A stretch of 9,101 nt of DNA from Limisphaerales bacterium. GTDB taxonomy: Bacteria > Verrucomicrobiota > Verrucomicrobiia > Limisphaerales > UBA11358. The stretch's first letter is position 1; the number at the start of each line of letters is the position of its first letter. The notes below the pieces were generated by a model. That model was not told the DNA's origin, made no database searches, and was given only the letters and a program-made list of their open reading frames with translations. The position numbers were made by a program, and so were the translations under genes. Positions 1-5,392 of this stretch are shown here, piece after piece. The stretch covers positions 2,343 to 11,443 of the forward strand of contig DMQW01000277.1 in NCBI GenBank assembly GCA_003455565.1, in the 5' to 3' direction.

Positions 1-277
1 TGTCCGGACTGCCAAGCAGGTTCGCGCGGGTGGCCAGTTGGAGCGTGGTGTTCGCGTGCAGGATGAGGCTGCCCGTCAGATAAACTCCTTCCGGCACCAG
101 CACCGTGCTGCCGACGTTTTCGGCGCAGGTGTCGAGCGCCTTCTGCAAAGCGACCGTGTCTTTCGTCACGCCGTCGCCTTTCGCGCCGAAATCGCGGACA
201 TTCAACGGCACTTTGTCGGCGGCCAGAACGGCGGCGGCAAAATTCAAGGCGGTAACGAGGGCGATCAATTTTTTCAT
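1..277 (-). CDS. Secreted GH28 (polygalacturonase-like) / pectate-lyase-fold enzyme, N-terminal part only
   Basis: This is the first 92 residues of a gene that runs off the left edge; ATG is at 277-275. The protein starts with a signal peptide (MKKLIALVTA, then an Ala-rich core ending near AVLAA at residue 20), so it is exported. Next comes the entry motif of the right-handed beta-helix pectate lyase/GH28 superfamily: NVRDFGAKGDGVTKDT at residues 26-41, then a helix (VALQKALDTCAEN), then TVLVPEGVYLTGSL at 58-71 and a LLGSPD motif at 87-92. GH28 members usually continue LLGS with a short loop and then the catalytic repeats, so galacturonide or related glycan hydrolysis in the periplasm or outside the cell is likely. 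The catalytic Asp residues lie beyond the window, so the substrate cannot be named. It is divergent from the pyrophosphatase gene across 94 bases. A non-hydrolytic pectate-lyase-fold protein is the alternative. Confidence 0.85.
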   Translation of the reverse strand, partial: MKKLIALVTALNFAAAVLAADKVPLNVRDFGAKGDGVTKDTVALQKALDTCAENVGSTVLVPEGVYLTGSLILHANTTLQLATRANLLGSPD

Positions 278-285
278 GCGGTCAA

Positions 286-316
286 ATTATTTTGCACGGT
301 CATCCGGCGGAGTCAA
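286..316 (-). promoter_or_regulatory. Possible promoter for the GH28-type gene
   Basis: Read on the minus strand, TTGACT (316-311) matches the -35 consensus at five of six bases. AATAAT (291-286) matches the -10 at five of six. The spacer is 19 bases, longer than ideal. Transcription would start only a few bases before the ATG at 277, leaving almost no leader, and no Shine-Dalgarno sequence is present. This is weak evidence from consensus matching alone. The same 94-base gap must also hold the pyrophosphatase promoter, for which I see no convincing match. Confidence 0.3.
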
Positions 317-371
317 TCCGGCTTCCGCTTGCCGCCATCGCCAATTGTGGTTAGCCTCCGCGAACATTTGC

Positions 372-2036
372 ATGAGCGAAATTCTTGTCATCGGCCACAA
401 AAACCCTGACACCGACGCCATCTGCTCGGCCATCGGCTACGCGGAATTCAAACGGCGCACCGGCATGGCCGAGGCCGTGGCCGCACGCTGCGGCGACACG
501 AACGACCGCATTGATTTCGTGCTGAAAACTTTCGGCGTGCCCGCGCCGAAATTCGTCGCCGACGTTTCGCCGAAAATTTCCGACGTGATGCAACGGAAAA
601 TTTTAAGCGTGCGGCCCGACTCCACAGCGGCGGAGGCGCTGCGGTTGATGGACGAAAAAAATCTCCGTCTGCTGCCCGTGCTGGACGAGGCCCGAAAATG
701 TTGCGGCCTGCTCTCGCTGTTCAAATTGAGCAAATTCCTTTTCCCCGCCGTCAACCGCGCCCAGAACTCACGCGAAGTTTTGTCGTCACTTTCCGGTCTG
801 GCGCAGACGCTCGATGGCAAACTTGTCGTCGGATTTGACTCGGAACGCGAGGAGGAATTGATCCTGATGATCGGCGCGATGGGTCTGGAATCCTTTGCGG
901 CACGGCTGAAAAAATTTCCGCCGGAAAAATCCTGCGTCATCGTCGGCGACCGCTGGGACATCCAGAACGTCGCCATCCGCGAAGGCGTGCGCGTGCTCAT
1001 CGTCACCGGCGGAATCACCGTCGAACCGAAGACCGTCGAGGCCGCGCAGAAAAAAAATGTCAGCGTCATCACCTCGCCGCACGACACCGCCACCACCGCC
1101 TCGCTCTGTCATGCCGCCGTCGCCGTGCGGCACGTTTTGAACGAGGAATTTCTCTGCTTCCGCGAAAATGCACCGCTCGCCGCCGTGCGCGCAGAAGCCA
1201 CGTCGTCCGGCTACCTCGCGTTCCCCGTGCTGGACGGCGCCGGCCAGACCGTCGGTATTTTGTCCAAGACGGATTTTCTGAAAACTGTCACGCGCAAATT
1301 GATTCTCGTGGATCACAACGAACTTTCGCAAGCCGTCCAGGGCGCGGACGAAGTTGAAATCATTGAGATCATTGACCATCACCGCCTCGGCACGCTGGCC
1401 ACTCAACAGCCGATTCTGTTCCGCAATGAACCTGTCGGCTCGACCAGCACGATTGTCGCCGACTGTTTTTTCCGCAACAACGTGGAACTGCCGCGCGACA
1501 TCGCCGGACTGCTGCTCGCCGGCCTCGTTGCCGACACGTTAAACCTGACTTCGCCGACGACAACCGCGCGCGACGCGGAAATTTTGAAGAAGCTCGAACA
1601 GCTTTCGCAGGTCAACGCCCGCGAGTTCACGGAAAAACTTTTTGCCTCCGGCTCCCTGCTCACGCTCAAGCCCGCGCCGCAGGCCATCGCCACCGACTGC
1701 AAGGAATACGCCGAAGCCGGCGCGAAATTCAGCGTCGCGCAGATCGAGGAAATCGGCTTCCAGCAGTTTTGGAAGCGCAAGGACGAGCTGCTCGCCGCAC
1801 TGGAAGTTTATCGCGACAAGCACAGCTATCATTTTTCCACGCTGCTCGTCACCGACGTGGCCACGCAATGCTCGCTGTTGCTCGTCGTGGGCGACGAAAA
1901 ATTCATCAAGCGCATTGACTACCCGCGCTTGGAACCGGGCATCTACGAACTGCGCCACGTCGTCTCGCGCAAAAAACAACTGCTGCCCTACCTCACCCAC
2001 TGCCTCCGCGAAACGGAAAAGGGTGTGAAGGGGTGA
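372..2036 (+). CDS. CBS-domain-regulated family II (DHH) manganese-dependent inorganic pyrophosphatase
   Basis: A cytoplasmic enzyme of 554 residues that hydrolyses inorganic pyrophosphate to phosphate (EC 3.6.1.1), pulling biosynthetic reactions forward. The N-terminal DHH motif GHKNPDTD places H9, D13 and D15 exactly where they lie in the Bacillus enzyme. Residues about 66-125 form a first CBS domain, about 185-250 a DRTGG-like domain, and about 255-308 a second CBS domain. The catalytic core then resumes with DHNE (314-317), DHH (335-337) and the metal ligand Asp in VADTL (D388). The DHHA2 domain follows, with DCKEY (K444 as substrate lysine) and SRKKQ (R533, K534) near the C-terminus. In characterised CBS-PPases (Moorella, Clostridium), adenine nucleotides bind the CBS insert and control activity; the same is expected here. 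An in-frame extension back to base 105 is open only because it overlaps the opposite-strand gene; ATG 372 puts the first motif at the normal distance from the start. Confidence 0.95.
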   Translation: MSEILVIGHKNPDTDAICSAIGYAEFKRRTGMAEAVAARCGDTNDRIDFVLKTFGVPAPKFVADVSPKISDVMQRKILSVRPDSTAAEALRLMDEKNLRLLPVLDEARKCCGLLSLFKLSKFLFPAVNRAQNSREVLSSLSGLAQTLDGKLVVGFDSEREEELILMIGAMGLESFAARLKKFPPEKSCVIVGDRWDIQNVAIREGVRVLIVTGGITVEPKTVEAAQKKNVSVITSPHDTATTASLCHAAVAVRHVLNEEFLCFRENAPLAAVRAEATSSGYLAFPVLDGAGQTVGILSKTDFLKTVTRKLILVDHNELSQAVQGADEVEIIEIIDHHRLGTLATQQPILFRNEPVGSTSTIVADCFFRNNVELPRDIAGLLLAGLVADTLNLTSPTTTARDAEILKKLEQLSQVNAREFTEKLFASGSLLTLKPAPQAIATDCKEYAEAGAKFSVAQIEEIGFQQFWKRKDELLAALEVYRDKHSYHFSTLLVTDVATQCSLLLVVGDEKFIKRIDYPRLEPGIYELRHVVSRKKQLLPYLTHCLRETEKGVKG

Positions 2037-2076
2037 AGCAGTTAAAATCTATTGAAAACATTGAGTCTTTTTGATG

Positions 2077-2105
2077 TTGATAACATGGCGTGGTGGCTCT
2101 ATATT
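2077..2105 (+). promoter_or_regulatory. Sigma70-like promoter of the ClpP-like cassette
   Basis: TTGATA (2077-2082, five of six -35 bases) and TATATT (2100-2105, five of six -10 bases) are separated by exactly 17 bases. This is the best consensus promoter I found in the window. It lies in the first AT-rich stretch after the pyrophosphatase stop, so the downstream pair has its own transcription start. The predicted start, about seven bases past the -10, falls on or next to the ATG at 2112, which would make the transcript leaderless or nearly so. Strength and true start site are inferred. Confidence 0.6.
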
Positions 2106-2111
2106 TCGCGC

Positions 2112-2351
2112 ATGGAAACACCGATGCTAGTAATCCAACAGCCAACGGATGCAAACGAGGTTATCGTTAGGCGACTGCATGGTATTTACTCCAAGTTTGA
2201 CGGCGGCCTCGGCGAATTTTTTGAACGCCTTCAGCATGAGCGGTCTGAACGCAAGGCAGCATCTGCATCTTCCGAAACTGACAGGTTAATCGGCGTGCGG
2301 CTAAATGCGGTTGTCGCTCGCAACAACCAGTCAGAGTGTGCCGACGATTGA
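2112..2351 (+). CDS. Small protein of unknown function, first gene of the ClpP-like cassette
   Basis: A 79-residue, charged, soluble protein that I do not recognise. It has no signal peptide or membrane segment. The middle (about residues 15-50) looks helical, with a GIYSKFDGGLGEFFERLQHE stretch, and is followed by an RSERKAASASSE linker; the end is acidic (ECADD). ATG 2112 was chosen over the in-frame ATG at 2052 because 2052 lies upstream of the promoter and the predicted transcription start coincides with 2112. There is no Shine-Dalgarno sequence. The 3' end overlaps the protease gene by 47 bases in another frame, which suggests translational coupling and a partner or regulatory role, but that is inference. 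The alternative is that this is only a leader of the protease mRNA with chance coding potential. Confidence 0.5.
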   Translation: METPMLVIQQPTDANEVIVRRLHGIYSKFDGGLGEFFERLQHERSERKAASASSETDRLIGVRLNAVVARNNQSECADD

Positions 2352-3516
2352 TCCCAATTTTAGAGCAGATACAAACCGGTCAATTTGTGTCTTTGGCGAG
2401 CTTACCGATGAGCTGGTTAGCAAACTTGCTCCAGAAATTCTCCATCTGCGTTCTCTTGGTGATGCGCCGATTACAATTTTTATCAACAGCAATGGCGGCG
2501 GTGTTCGTTGCGTGGAATATCTTCGTGATCTTTTATGTTCTGGGACTGCCAGTGGCAGACGTCCTCGAATTATCACCGTCGCAATTGGCAATGCAGGCAG
2601 CGCGGCGGCTACGCTTCTTGCCCTTGGCGATTACGCCATAACTTATTCAAAAGCATCCATCTATTTTCATGGGGTCAGGTATAGCGAAGTTGTGGAAGTT
2701 ACCATGGAGTCTGCATCTTCAATGGCGGCGCAGCTCGAAAGTAAAAATAGGGCGACCGCATCTATGCTGGCTGAAGCGGGGACAATGAGGCTGGCTTTTC
2801 ATTATGCGAGATTAAAAGATGATTTTCAAAAAATTAGGGACGCACTCAAAAAACCCGAGTTTTCTGAAATTGAATGCTTCGCCCGCTGTCTAAAAAAACA
2901 TCTTTCTGCAAAAGCGAGAAAGATTGTGGACAAAGCAATTACGCGTTGGCACTCCCTTCAAGAATTGTCTGAAGTTTTAGCCCAGCCTAACGCATCTGGA
3001 AAACTGGGCGTGGAATTTGAGGCGACGGTTTTGCACAGCATTATTGATTACGAGGTCAATAAAAATAAAAACAGCAAATGGACGCTAAATGAAAAAGGCA
3101 TTTATCAAATTGCTTCCGACTATCTTTTGCTGCGCGACTATGATGTGGGAAGGCACGTTCGACTCATAGAAACCCTTGTTGCACGTTTTTCCCACGCTTT
3201 TTTCAACGAAGAAGAACTCAAAAAATTTGAAGAGGCCGTGGCGAATGAATCCGCAAGTGAGGCAGCAAAACAACTTGTCGTAAACAGAGGACACCAAACC
3301 ATAAAACCGTTTTGCTATTTTACCTCAATGATATGGCAGGCGTTACAAGAGGATGAAAATCCATTGAGTTCAAGAGACGCTTACTGGCTGGGCGCAGTTG
3401 ATGAGGTTTATGATTTTGACCTGCCCTGCTTGCGAGACGTTGCTGAAGCCCAAGACCCGGAACAACCAGATCTTCCGACCCCTGACTCGACTGCGCCAGC
3501 GAAACCCACGCCCTAA
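2305..3516 (+). CDS. ClpP-fold serine protease with a large insert between catalytic His and Asp
   Basis: A 403-residue protein with a ClpP/S14 core and no signal peptide, so cytoplasmic. Residues 27-70 match the ClpP entry strands and helix: a FGELTDEL segment, then ITIFINSNGGGV, which carries the Gly-rich oxyanion loop. GNAGSAAATLL at 95-105 aligns with the ClpP nucleophile motif GQAASMGAFLL and puts Ser at 99. ASIYFHG at 117-123 aligns with SRIMIHQ and gives His 122; the 23-residue Ser-His spacing is close to the 25 in E. coli ClpP. Residues 347-370 resemble the ClpP tail, with candidate catalytic Asp 350, then LSSRDAYWLGAVDEV. About 180 residues, mostly charged and helix-rich, separate helix E from that tail; normal ClpP has about 50 residues in all between His and Asp. 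The C-terminus is Pro-rich. ATG 2305 directly follows an in-frame stop; GTG 2338 is an alternative start. No Clp ATPase lies nearby. Substrate and partner are unknown. Confidence 0.85.
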   Translation: MRLSLATTSQSVPTIDPNFRADTNRSICVFGELTDELVSKLAPEILHLRSLGDAPITIFINSNGGGVRCVEYLRDLLCSGTASGRRPRIITVAIGNAGSAAATLLALGDYAITYSKASIYFHGVRYSEVVEVTMESASSMAAQLESKNRATASMLAEAGTMRLAFHYARLKDDFQKIRDALKKPEFSEIECFARCLKKHLSAKARKIVDKAITRWHSLQELSEVLAQPNASGKLGVEFEATVLHSIIDYEVNKNKNSKWTLNEKGIYQIASDYLLLRDYDVGRHVRLIETLVARFSHAFFNEEELKKFEEAVANESASEAAKQLVVNRGHQTIKPFCYFTSMIWQALQEDENPLSSRDAYWLGAVDEVYDFDLPCLRDVAEAQDPEQPDLPTPDSTAPAKPTP

Positions 3517-3662
3517 CTCGCCAGCGGCCCGCCCACGCTGATGCCGTGCTTCAGGCAATACGCGCCGTTGTCCACGTATTTTTCCGCCCACCATTTCAGG
3601 CCGGCGCGTTCTTCCTTTGACAATTTGCGGACGACTTTCGCCGGCACGCCGAGGACAACAGC
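3513..3662 (-). pseudogene. 3' remnant of a gamma-carbonic-anhydrase-like / hexapeptide acyltransferase gene
   Basis: On the minus strand the reading frame ends at a TAG (3515-3513). Its last 50 or so residues look like the C-terminus of a gamma-class carbonic-anhydrase-like left-handed beta-helix protein: VVLGVPAKVVRKLSKEE, then GLKWWAEKYVDN, AYCLKHGI and a GGPL end. Family members have roughly 170-200 residues, with the metal-binding hexapeptide repeats upstream; none of that is present. The frame stays open to 3725, but the residues before about 3662 no longer resemble the family. No plausible start with the missing domain exists, so the piece is almost certainly non-functional. Its stop codon overlaps the stop of the convergent ClpP-like gene within the bases CTAA. 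The loss may be linked to arrival of that cassette. Confidence 0.7.
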
Positions 3663-3806
3663 AGGATTGGCTGGCTCACGCCCGGTTTGACGAACAAAAG
3701 CAGCCAGGACTAAGAATGATCGCACGCACCTTGGAACTTTGGCCTGCAGAATAAACCGCTCATTTATCCAAACAACTTTGCGCTTTTGTTTGGGGGTTTA
3801 TCGTGC

Positions 3807-3812
3807 TAAATT
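3807..3812 (+). promoter_or_regulatory. Candidate extended -10 element before the first DUF2911 gene
   Basis: TGCTAAATT at 3804-3812 resembles an extended -10 (TGnTAAATT, four of six in the hexamer), preceded by a T-rich stretch at 3784-3792 with only a poor -35 match. It lies between the gene remnant and the DUF2911 gene, where a promoter is needed. Evidence is slight. A start site about seven bases downstream would coincide with the GTG at 3820. Confidence 0.25.
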
Positions 3813-3819
3813 CCAAAGT

Positions 3820-4674
3820 GTGAATCCCAAATCATTCCGCCCAATGCTCGCGCTCACTTTTTTGTGGGCTTTGACCAATCCATTGTTCGCCCAAGCGCCC
3901 AAGGTGGAATTCCCCGCCGCCAGTCCCACCTGCACCATCAAACAACATTTCGGCCTCACGGATGTTGAAATCGTTTATTCCCGTCCCGGCGTGAAAGGCC
4001 GCACGATCTTCGGCAGCCTTGTCCCCTACGACAAGGTGTGGCGCACGGGGGCGAATAACGCCACCAAGATTACTTTCAGCACGGCGGTGAAACTCAATGG
4101 CGCGGAAATTCCCGCCGGCACTTACGCGCTCTTCACGATTCCCGGCGAGAACGAGTGGACGATTATTATCAGTAAGAATGTGACGCAATCGGCGCTTCAA
4201 TACGATGAAAAGGCCGATGTTGTCCGTGTCAAGGCCACGCCGGTGAAGCTGGCGGAGACGATTGAAACGTTCACGATTGAATTCAATAACATCACCGACG
4301 AGTCAGCCGTCCTCAATCTCGTTTGGGAAAAAACCGTTGTGCCAATCAAGCTCGAAGTCGAACTTGCCGGCAAACTCATGCCGCAGATTGAAGCCGTGAT
4401 GGCCTCCGATGAAAAAAACAAACCCTATTATCAGGCGGCGATGTTTTATTACGATCACGGGCTGGATTTGCAAAAGGCCAGGAAATGGGTTGATGCGGCC
4501 ATTGCCGCGCGCGAGGCGCATTACATCGTTCATTTGAAGGCGAAAATCCTCGCCAAGCTTGGTGATAAAGAAGGCGCGATCGTCGCCGCCAAACGCTCGA
4601 TCGAACTCGCGATCAAAGCCAACGACACCGGCTATGTGAAGTTGAACGAAGACCTTATTTCCAGCTTGAAGTGA
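3820..4674 (+). CDS. Secreted DUF2911 protein with C-terminal TPR-like repeat
   Basis: A 284-residue exported protein if GTG 3820 is the start; ATG 3844 would shorten it by eight residues. GTG is preferred because it adds Lys and Arg before the hydrophobic core and gives a normal signal peptide (SFRPMLALTFLWAL, cleavage near FAQA at 23-26). The frame is open back to a TTG at 3739, but that would place a long basic tail before the signal peptide. Residues about 30-180 are the DUF2911 beta-rich domain: VEIVYSRPGVKGR, FGSLVPYDKVWRTGANNATK, IPAGTYALFTIP and FTIEF segments. Residues about 200-270 read as paired helices of TPR type (YYQAAMFYYDH, ARKWVDAAIAA, KAKILAKLGDKEGA). The biochemical role of DUF2911 is not established. 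A second DUF2911 gene follows 63 bases later on the same strand. Confidence 0.9.
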   Translation: MNPKSFRPMLALTFLWALTNPLFAQAPKVEFPAASPTCTIKQHFGLTDVEIVYSRPGVKGRTIFGSLVPYDKVWRTGANNATKITFSTAVKLNGAEIPAGTYALFTIPGENEWTIIISKNVTQSALQYDEKADVVRVKATPVKLAETIETFTIEFNNITDESAVLNLVWEKTVVPIKLEVELAGKLMPQIEAVMASDEKNKPYYQAAMFYYDHGLDLQKARKWVDAAIAAREAHYIVHLKAKILAKLGDKEGAIVAAKRSIELAIKANDTGYVKLNEDLISSLK

Positions 4675-4737
4675 TAACGACGGTTACCTTCTCACAAATC
4701 AAAACGTCTAGCGAAAAACCACAACCATGAAAATACT

Positions 4738-5298
4738 ATGAATAAACTTAAATCCATCCTGATTATCACTGCCATCAGCCTTTGTGCCTTGCCATTGATG
4801 GCCCAAAGACAGCGCGTCAGTCCGCATGAAACCATCAGTTCGACCATTGATGGCGACAAGGTCACACTTGTCTATGGGCGTCCTTATTCCAAGGGTCCCA
4901 AGACCGGTGAAATCCGCAAGATCTGGGGAACACTGGTGCCGTTCGGCAAGGTCTGGCGCACGGGCGCCGACGAGGCCACCCTGCTCACCACGGAACAGCC
5001 GATCGTGCTGGGCGGGACGGAAATTCCGTCCGGCACCTACTCGTTGTTCACCGTGCCTGCCGCCGACGGCACCGCGAAGCTGATCGTCAACAAGAAAACC
5101 GGCCAGTGGGGAATTCCTTACAAGGAGCAGAGTGAAGCAACGAATGAACTGGCGCGGATCGACCTGAAGAAGGACACGCTGGATAAGACGGTGGACCAGT
5201 TCACGATGGCGATTCAACCGAATCCGTCCGGCGGCGGCACGCTGCAAATGATGTGGGAAACCACCCAGTATTCGGTGCCGTTTACCATCAAGAAATAG
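4738..5298 (+). CDS. Secreted DUF2911 protein, single-domain paralogue
   Basis: A 186-residue protein with a clear lipid-free signal peptide (MNKLKSILIITAISLCALPLM, cleavage after MAQ at about 23) and one DUF2911 domain. The shared family core is easy to align with the upstream gene: VTLVYGRPYSKGP, IWGTLVPFGKVWRTGADEAT, then EIPSGTYSLFTVP and a C-terminal MMWETT...VPF strand pair. It lacks the TPR-like tail of its neighbour, and outside the KVWRTGA and GTYxLFT blocks the two sequences differ a great deal, so this is an old duplication. The two genes are 63 bases apart and probably co-transcribed. No Shine-Dalgarno is visible; a four-codon ATG-AAA-ATA-CTA-TGA reading frame at 4727-4741 ends across this start codon. 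Location should be periplasm or cell surface; the function is unknown. Confidence 0.92.
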   Translation: MNKLKSILIITAISLCALPLMAQRQRVSPHETISSTIDGDKVTLVYGRPYSKGPKTGEIRKIWGTLVPFGKVWRTGADEATLLTTEQPIVLGGTEIPSGTYSLFTVPAADGTAKLIVNKKTGQWGIPYKEQSEATNELARIDLKKDTLDKTVDQFTMAIQPNPSGGGTLQMMWETTQYSVPFTIKK

Positions 5299-5332
5299 CG
5301 CCGCCGGGAGGTCATCTTTTATCATCAATCCA

Positions 5333-5367
5333 GCTGCGACCGTGACTGCCTCCTGGCCGGTCGCAGC
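5333..5367 (+). terminator. Perfect 10-bp hairpin, probable terminator of the DUF2911 pair
   Basis: GCTGCGACCG (5333-5342) and CGGTCGCAGC (5358-5367) are perfect inverted repeats around a 15-base loop, followed by AAATTTTA. The GC-rich stem and the short downstream T run fit an intrinsic terminator, although four Ts are few and the loop is long. It sits between the second DUF2911 stop and the deacetylase start, so it probably separates two transcription units. It could also be an attenuator or an mRNA-stabilising stem. The hairpin covers the GTG at 5342, which argues against that codon as the deacetylase start. Confidence 0.5.
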
Positions 5368-5392
5368 AAATTTTATCCGGCGGACAGCGCAT

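Larger units (their letters stand above)
2040..3516. other. AT-richer block, probably acquired
   Basis: Base composition changes abruptly just after the pyrophosphatase stop and changes back near the end of the ClpP-like gene. As an example, the 60 bases from 3061 contain 19 G or C, whereas the 60 bases from 1501 contain 39. Codon choice shifts as well: the flanking genes favour C or G at third positions, while this block uses many A- and T-ending codons. The right edge abuts a truncated gene. I see no transposase, integrase, tRNA or clear flanking repeat, so the mechanism of arrival is not visible. Confidence 0.55.

Noticed and set aside
105..371. In-frame upstream extension of the pyrophosphatase
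   Set aside because: It overlaps the opposite-strand GH28-type gene, and family members start right before the GHKNPDTD motif, as ATG 372 does.
38..409. Plus-strand reading frame of 123 residues
   Set aside because: Its sequence is low-complexity in Arg, Gln and His and is the complement of the GH28 signal peptide and beta-helix start, which is clearly the real gene.
2112..3516. A programmed or accidental frameshift fusing the small frame to the protease
   Set aside because: The overlap has no slippery heptamer, the protease has its own ATG, and the ClpP-like core is complete without the upstream residues.
3668..3706. Possible hairpin or attachment site beside the gene remnant
   Set aside because: Only six bases pair (TGGCTG with CAGCCA) around a loop of 27, and no matching repeat occurs at the left edge of the AT-rich block.
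3739..3819. TTG 3739 as start of the first DUF2911 protein
   Set aside because: It would bury the signal peptide behind 27 extra residues.
5342..5392. GTG 5342 as start of the deacetylase
   Set aside because: It lies inside the perfect hairpin and would put 17 residues before a normal signal peptide; ATG 5393 is better.
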